DNA of 26,070 nucleotides, taken from an uncultured Clostridia bacterium (GTDB lineage Bacteria > Bacillota > Clostridia > Christensenellales > Borkfalkiaceae). The DNA is taken from NCBI GenBank assembly GCA_934271275.1, contig CAKQRD010000023.1, positions 1 through 26,070 on the forward strand, written 5' to 3'. Under the pieces are notes generated by a model that did no database searches, had not been told where the DNA came from, and saw only the letters and a program-made list of their open reading frames with translations. The translations under genes were made by a program, and so were the position numbers. Below are positions 23,601 through 26,070 of the stretch, piece after piece; position 1 is the stretch's first letter; the number at the start of each line of letters is the position of its first letter.

Positions 23601-23630
23601 ATTGTACTACGAAAAAAGCCTTGCGGTCAA
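23601..23630 (-). promoter_or_regulatory. Promoter of the small cysteine-motif protein
   Basis: Minus strand: TTGACC (23625-23630), an 18-base spacer, TACAAT (23601-23606), then the ribosome site and ATG about 20 bases downstream. Near consensus, so the gene should be well expressed. It lies between this gene and the end of the LysM gene, making the two separate units. Confidence 0.72.
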
Positions 23631-23659
23631 CGCTTTCGCCGAAAATTACCGTATAAAAA

Positions 23660-23941
23660 TCACACGTTTATTTTTTGCCCGTAATATAAATACGGCGGAT
23701 CGCCGTTTTTGGCGGCAAGCTCGCGCTCCGAAAGCCCGAATTTTTCGGCAACCGAGCGATAATTTTCGCCGAGCTTTACGGTATAGCTTTTCCCCGTTTT
23801 TTCCACTACGAGAACGTCGCCCGCCTCTATTTCCTCGTTAAGGTTGTTGTCTCTGATAAGCCGCGTTACCGAAACGCCGAAGCGCGCGGAAATTTTAAGC
23901 GCGGTGTCGCCCTCCCCCGCGCGATACAAAATCTTTTTCAT
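23660..23941 (-). CDS. Two-LysM protein without a signal peptide
   Basis: 93 aa made of two LysM repeats: YRAGEGDTALKISARFGVSV to GDVLVV (about 6-47), and YTVKLGENYRSVAEKFGLSE to YYGQKINV (about 53-93). LysM binds N-acetylglucosamine polymers such as peptidoglycan. The protein begins MKKILYRAG directly in the first repeat, so it has no secretion signal and would stay in the cytoplasm or, in a spore former, in the mother cell; spore-coat or cortex LysM proteins are known precedents. AAGGG is almost next to the ATG and TATAAT lies 9 bases before the ATG, so the message may have a very short leader. Divergent from the SpoVB-like gene (71-base gap). Confidence 0.85.
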   Translation of the reverse strand: MKKILYRAGEGDTALKISARFGVSVTRLIRDNNLNEEIEAGDVLVVEKTGKSYTVKLGENYRSVAEKFGLSERELAAKNGDPPYLYYGQKINV

Positions 23942-24012
23942 ACCCTTATTATATTTAAATCGCGAAGCGAATAGAATACTTTTATAAAAGGTAAAAAGGC
24001 GGCTTCTTTCCG

Positions 24013-25533
24013 ATGAAACGATTTTTCAAAACCGTGGCAATCGTGACCGTGTTTTCGGTTTGCGAAAAATTTTTGGGGTTTTTATACAGAATATACCTTT
24101 CCCGTTCTATCGGCGCGGAAGGCGTGGGGCTGTATCAGGTAGCGCTGTCCGTCTTTGCCTTTCTTTTAACCGTAACCTGCTCGGGTACGCCCATAACCGT
24201 TTCGAGACTTATGACGAAATACCGTTCGGAGGGCGCGCGCGAAAAGGTTTTCCGCGTAATTTCCTCGGGACTTGCCTTCACTCTTTTAATAGCTCTCCCC
24301 GTCTGCCTCGTCTTTTACTTCGCGTGCGGAAAATTTTCCTTTCTTTTTGCGGACGAGCGGTGTATTCCCGTCTTTAAGGTGATAATTTTCGGGCTTTTGT
24401 TCACGTCTTTATACTCGGTGCTTCGCGGGGTATTCTGGGGCAACAAAGACTTCCTTCCGTACAGCGTTATAGAGCTTTTGGAAGAAATTTGTATGATTAT
24501 CGCGGGAATTATCCTTATAAGCCGCACTACGGGCGCGGCGGAAGGCGCGTACGCCGCGGGGCTTGCGGTGTTTATTTCGTACGTTTTCTCCTTTACTCTT
24601 GCCACGATAACATTTTTTGCGCGGAGAAACAGGCTCGCGAACCCGCGTTCGGAATTAAAGCCGCTGATAGCTTCGGCAGCCCCCGTCACCGCGATGCGTA
24701 CGGTGAACGCTTTGGGGGCTTCCGTCGTTTCGGTAGTGTTCCCGTTAAGGCTCGTAGCGGCGGGGTTTTCGGAATCGCAGGCGATGAGTTTATACGGCGC
24801 GGCGGTAGGTCAGGCGTTGCCGCTTTTGTTCGTGCCGACAACGCTGATAGGCTCGTTTACCTTGGTACTCGTTCCCGAAATTTCCGAAAGCTTTTACAAA
24901 AAGCAGAATTTTTATCTTAAAAACGACGTGGAAAAGGCGGTAAAATTCACCGCGCTTTTGTCGTCGCTGTTTATTCCCGCGTTTTTCGTGTGCGGCGAAG
25001 AAATAGGAATGATAGTTTTCGGCAACGCGGACTGCGGCAAATACCTTACGGCTTCGGCGTTTCTGATGTTTTTTATGTCGGTATCCGCGCTCACGAACAG
25101 TATACTCAATTCTATGGGAAAGGAGGGCTTGGTGCTTTCGTTTACGGCTGGTTCGGGGGTGCTTATGGTGCTTTCCATATGGTTTTTGCCGAAGTATTTC
25201 GGTGTGTACGCGCTGCTTATCGGGTTTTCGTTCGTGTATGTTCTGACCACCGTACTGAACTTCGTGCTGCTGAATAAAACCTGCCCCGAAAAACCGAGAT
25301 ATTGTAAATATTTGCTTTTGTGCGCCGCGCTCGTCGTACCCGCGTGCGTTTTCGGGGTACTGCTCGAAAAGCTTCTGCTGCCGATTTTCGGAACTTTTTT
25401 CACGTTTTTAATATGCGCCGCGGGAAGCACGTTGTTTCTTTTAGTTCTCGACCTCTGCTTCGGACTTGTTTCGGTAGAGACGGTAAAGTTAAAGCTCGGG
25501 ATAAAGAAAGAAAAGAAAACGATTGCGAAATGA
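24013..25533 (+). CDS. SpoVB/MurJ-like lipid-linked oligosaccharide flippase
   Basis: 506 aa, about fourteen transmembrane helices, polysaccharide transporter (PST) branch of the MOP superfamily. The N-terminus VFSVCEKFLGFLYRIYLSRS followed by IGAEGVGLYQVALSVF is typical of the SpoVB group; TCSGTPITVSRLMTKY, GVFWGNKDFLPYSVIELLEE and NSILNSMGKEGLVL also fit. Such proteins flip lipid II or other undecaprenyl-linked glycans; SpoVB acts in spore cortex synthesis in Bacillus, but vegetative paralogues are common. No sporulation gene adjoins it apart from the divergent LysM protein, so the precise role is open. AAAAAGG lies about 13 bases before the ATG; no strong promoter was seen. The C-terminus is basic (KKEKKTIAK). 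Confidence 0.87.
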   Translation: MKRFFKTVAIVTVFSVCEKFLGFLYRIYLSRSIGAEGVGLYQVALSVFAFLLTVTCSGTPITVSRLMTKYRSEGAREKVFRVISSGLAFTLLIALPVCLVFYFACGKFSFLFADERCIPVFKVIIFGLLFTSLYSVLRGVFWGNKDFLPYSVIELLEEICMIIAGIILISRTTGAAEGAYAAGLAVFISYVFSFTLATITFFARRNRLANPRSELKPLIASAAPVTAMRTVNALGASVVSVVFPLRLVAAGFSESQAMSLYGAAVGQALPLLFVPTTLIGSFTLVLVPEISESFYKKQNFYLKNDVEKAVKFTALLSSLFIPAFFVCGEEIGMIVFGNADCGKYLTASAFLMFFMSVSALTNSILNSMGKEGLVLSFTAGSGVLMVLSIWFLPKYFGVYALLIGFSFVYVLTTVLNFVLLNKTCPEKPRYCKYLLLCAALVVPACVFGVLLEKLLLPIFGTFFTFLICAAGSTLFLLVLDLCFGLVSVETVKLKLGIKKEKKTIAK

Positions 25534-25596
25534 AAGAATTAGCGTGAAATCGTTTTCGATTAAAGTGAATAAAGATTTTTTTGTCTTGCGGAAGGC

Positions 25597-25615
25597 ATAC
25601 AGTTTGCAACTGTAT
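25597..25615. repeat. Unit C, copy 3: ACAGTT/AACTGT hairpin
   Basis: ATACAGTT and AACTGTAT pair perfectly around the loop TGC; the loops in the other copies are ACA and GTA. Confidence 0.85.
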
Positions 25616-25640
25616 ACCGTCTTAATAATTGTATGCATAC

Positions 25641-25666
25641 CGTAGGGCGGGGGCTTGCTCCCGCCG
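25641..25666. repeat. Unit D, copy 3: GGCGGG...CCCGCC hairpin
   Basis: Identical over 26 bases to the copy at 12963-12988. Confidence 0.85.
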
Positions 25667-25695
25667 TTGACAGGCTTCCACGCACCCCCCTTGAT

Positions 25696-25803
25696 TGTCA
25701 TTCTGAGCCTATCCCCCTGACGGACTTACGAAGAATCTCTACGCAAAACTATTTGTTGAGATTCTTCGCGGGATAGTCTATGATTGCCCGTCTCAGAATG
25801 ACA
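25696..25803. repeat. Unit A, copy 3: complete 108-bp palindromic element
   Basis: Perfect 12-bp terminal inverted repeats, TGTCATTCTGAG (25696-25707) and CTCAGAATGACA (25792-25803). The inner stem is CGAAGAATCTC / GAGATTCTTCG (25729-25739 with 25758-25768). No coding capacity. It has the form of a MITE- or REP-like element; this is the cleanest reference copy in the window. Confidence 0.9.
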
Positions 25804-25812
25804 CAACCTCTA

Positions 25813-25890
25813 CTTCCCCTTTTGCGAGAGGGGAAGAACTGTTTTCCGCTACGTTTGCGCTTCGTAGCGTAAGCGGAGAAGTGTCGCTCT
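25813..25890. repeat. Unit B, copy 2: right arm truncated
   Basis: The left arm GAGAGGGGAAGAAC and the inner CGCTACG / CGTAGCG palindrome are present, but after GGAGAAGTGTCGC the right arm shrinks to CTCTTCC and runs straight into a 5'-truncated unit A. Confidence 0.82.
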
Positions 25891-25894
25891 TCCT

Positions 25895-25979
25895 TGACGG
25901 ACTTACGAAGAATCTTACACAAAAGCAACTTTTAAGATTCTTCGCGGAATAGTCTCTGTATGTCCGTCTCAGAATGACA
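25895..25979. repeat. Unit A, copy 4: 5'-truncated
   Basis: Starts at TGACGGACTTACGAA like the copy at 23045, has AAGAATCTT / AAGATTCTT arms, and ends in the intact CTCAGAATGACA. Confidence 0.82.
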
Positions 25980-25993
25980 CAATTTACTTTTCT

Positions 25994-26070
25994 TTTTTTG
26001 CGAGAGGGGAAGAACTGTTTTCCGAATCCGTTCTTCCCCTCTCCCGCTCTCCCTAATATGAAAACTCCTC
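25994..26070. repeat. Unit B, copy 3: internally deleted, at the window edge
   Basis: The 14-bp arms (26002-26015 and 26030-26043) are intact but only 14 bases separate them; the inner CGCTACG / CGTAGCG palindrome present in the full copy is missing. The conserved tail ends exactly at the window edge (AAAACTCCTC), matching 13304-13313. Confidence 0.85.

Larger units (their letters stand above)
25534..26070. repeat. Gene-free composite repeat region, right copy
   Basis: No gene in about 540 bases up to the edge. The same units as at 12.9-13.3 kb occur in the same order: ACAGTT hairpin, GGCGGG hairpin, unit A, unit B; then a second, shortened A-B pair. The array probably continues beyond the edge. 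Confidence 0.85.

Noticed and set aside
25541..25583. AATCG-TTTT-CGATT hairpin as terminator of the SpoVB-like gene.
   Set aside because: Only a 5-bp stem, and the T run is more than 15 bases away from it.
25534..26070. CRISPR array.
   Set aside because: Repeats are palindromic units of different families with irregular spacing and truncations; there are no uniform spacers and no cas genes.

Overview
The window looks like a chromosomal segment of an anaerobic, probably gut-associated Bacillota of class Clostridia (inference). The clues are a Gram-positive envelope (S-layer-homology-like repeats, C-terminal membrane anchors with basic tails, LysM, no outer-membrane genes), AGGAGG-type ribosome binding sites, a SpoVB-like flippase, and a small CxCxxCxxC protein typical of clostridial genomes. 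Base composition is roughly half G+C, with many CG-rich codons that open long false ORFs on the opposite strand.

Left third (1-10.5 kb): the first 77 bases are the 3' end of an IS3-family (IS150-type) insertion sequence. Next to it lies a minus-strand surface glycan-degradation locus, read from 10.4 kb leftward: a 1431-aa cell-wall-anchored clan GH-A glycosidase, a 539-aa secreted modular protein, a 40-aa peptide too short for routine gene calling, an 853-aa secreted modular protein with Ig-like domains and an unusual GCKGS membrane tail, and a GH5-type lipoprotein. The 539- and 853-aa proteins share a duplicated N-terminal module. Upstream are a possible 50-aa ORF and a 95-codon remnant of an FAD-dependent oxidoreductase.

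Middle (11-18.2 kb): a GH13 alpha-glucosidase stands alone on the plus strand with its own promoter/operator and two strong terminators. A gene-free stretch of about 0.9 kb full of nested palindromic repeats follows. Then comes a tight four-gene minus-strand operon (COG2426 membrane protein, patatin-like lipase, ComEC-type metallo-beta-lactamase-fold hydrolase, sn-glycerol-1-phosphate dehydrogenase), divergent from a TtcA-type tRNA thiolase.

Right third (18.2-26 kb): a minus-strand membrane cluster (YihY/BrkB protein, ABC ATPase, ABC permease, LPG-synthase-TM-type flippase), then a repeat remnant, the small cysteine-motif protein, a two-LysM protein without a signal peptide, and a SpoVB/MurJ-like flippase. 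The right edge carries a second copy of the same composite repeat array seen at 12.9-13.5 kb.

The most unusual signals are: (1) the composite array, in which four different palindromic units occur in the same order at two loci 12.7 kb apart, with truncated, inverted and internally deleted variants; (2) the glycan locus with its paralogous modules, cryptic 40-aa peptide and non-LPXTG tail; and (3) the oxidoreductase remnant and IS end that mark both sides of that locus as remodelled. I saw no CRISPR array, tRNA, rRNA or phage genes.
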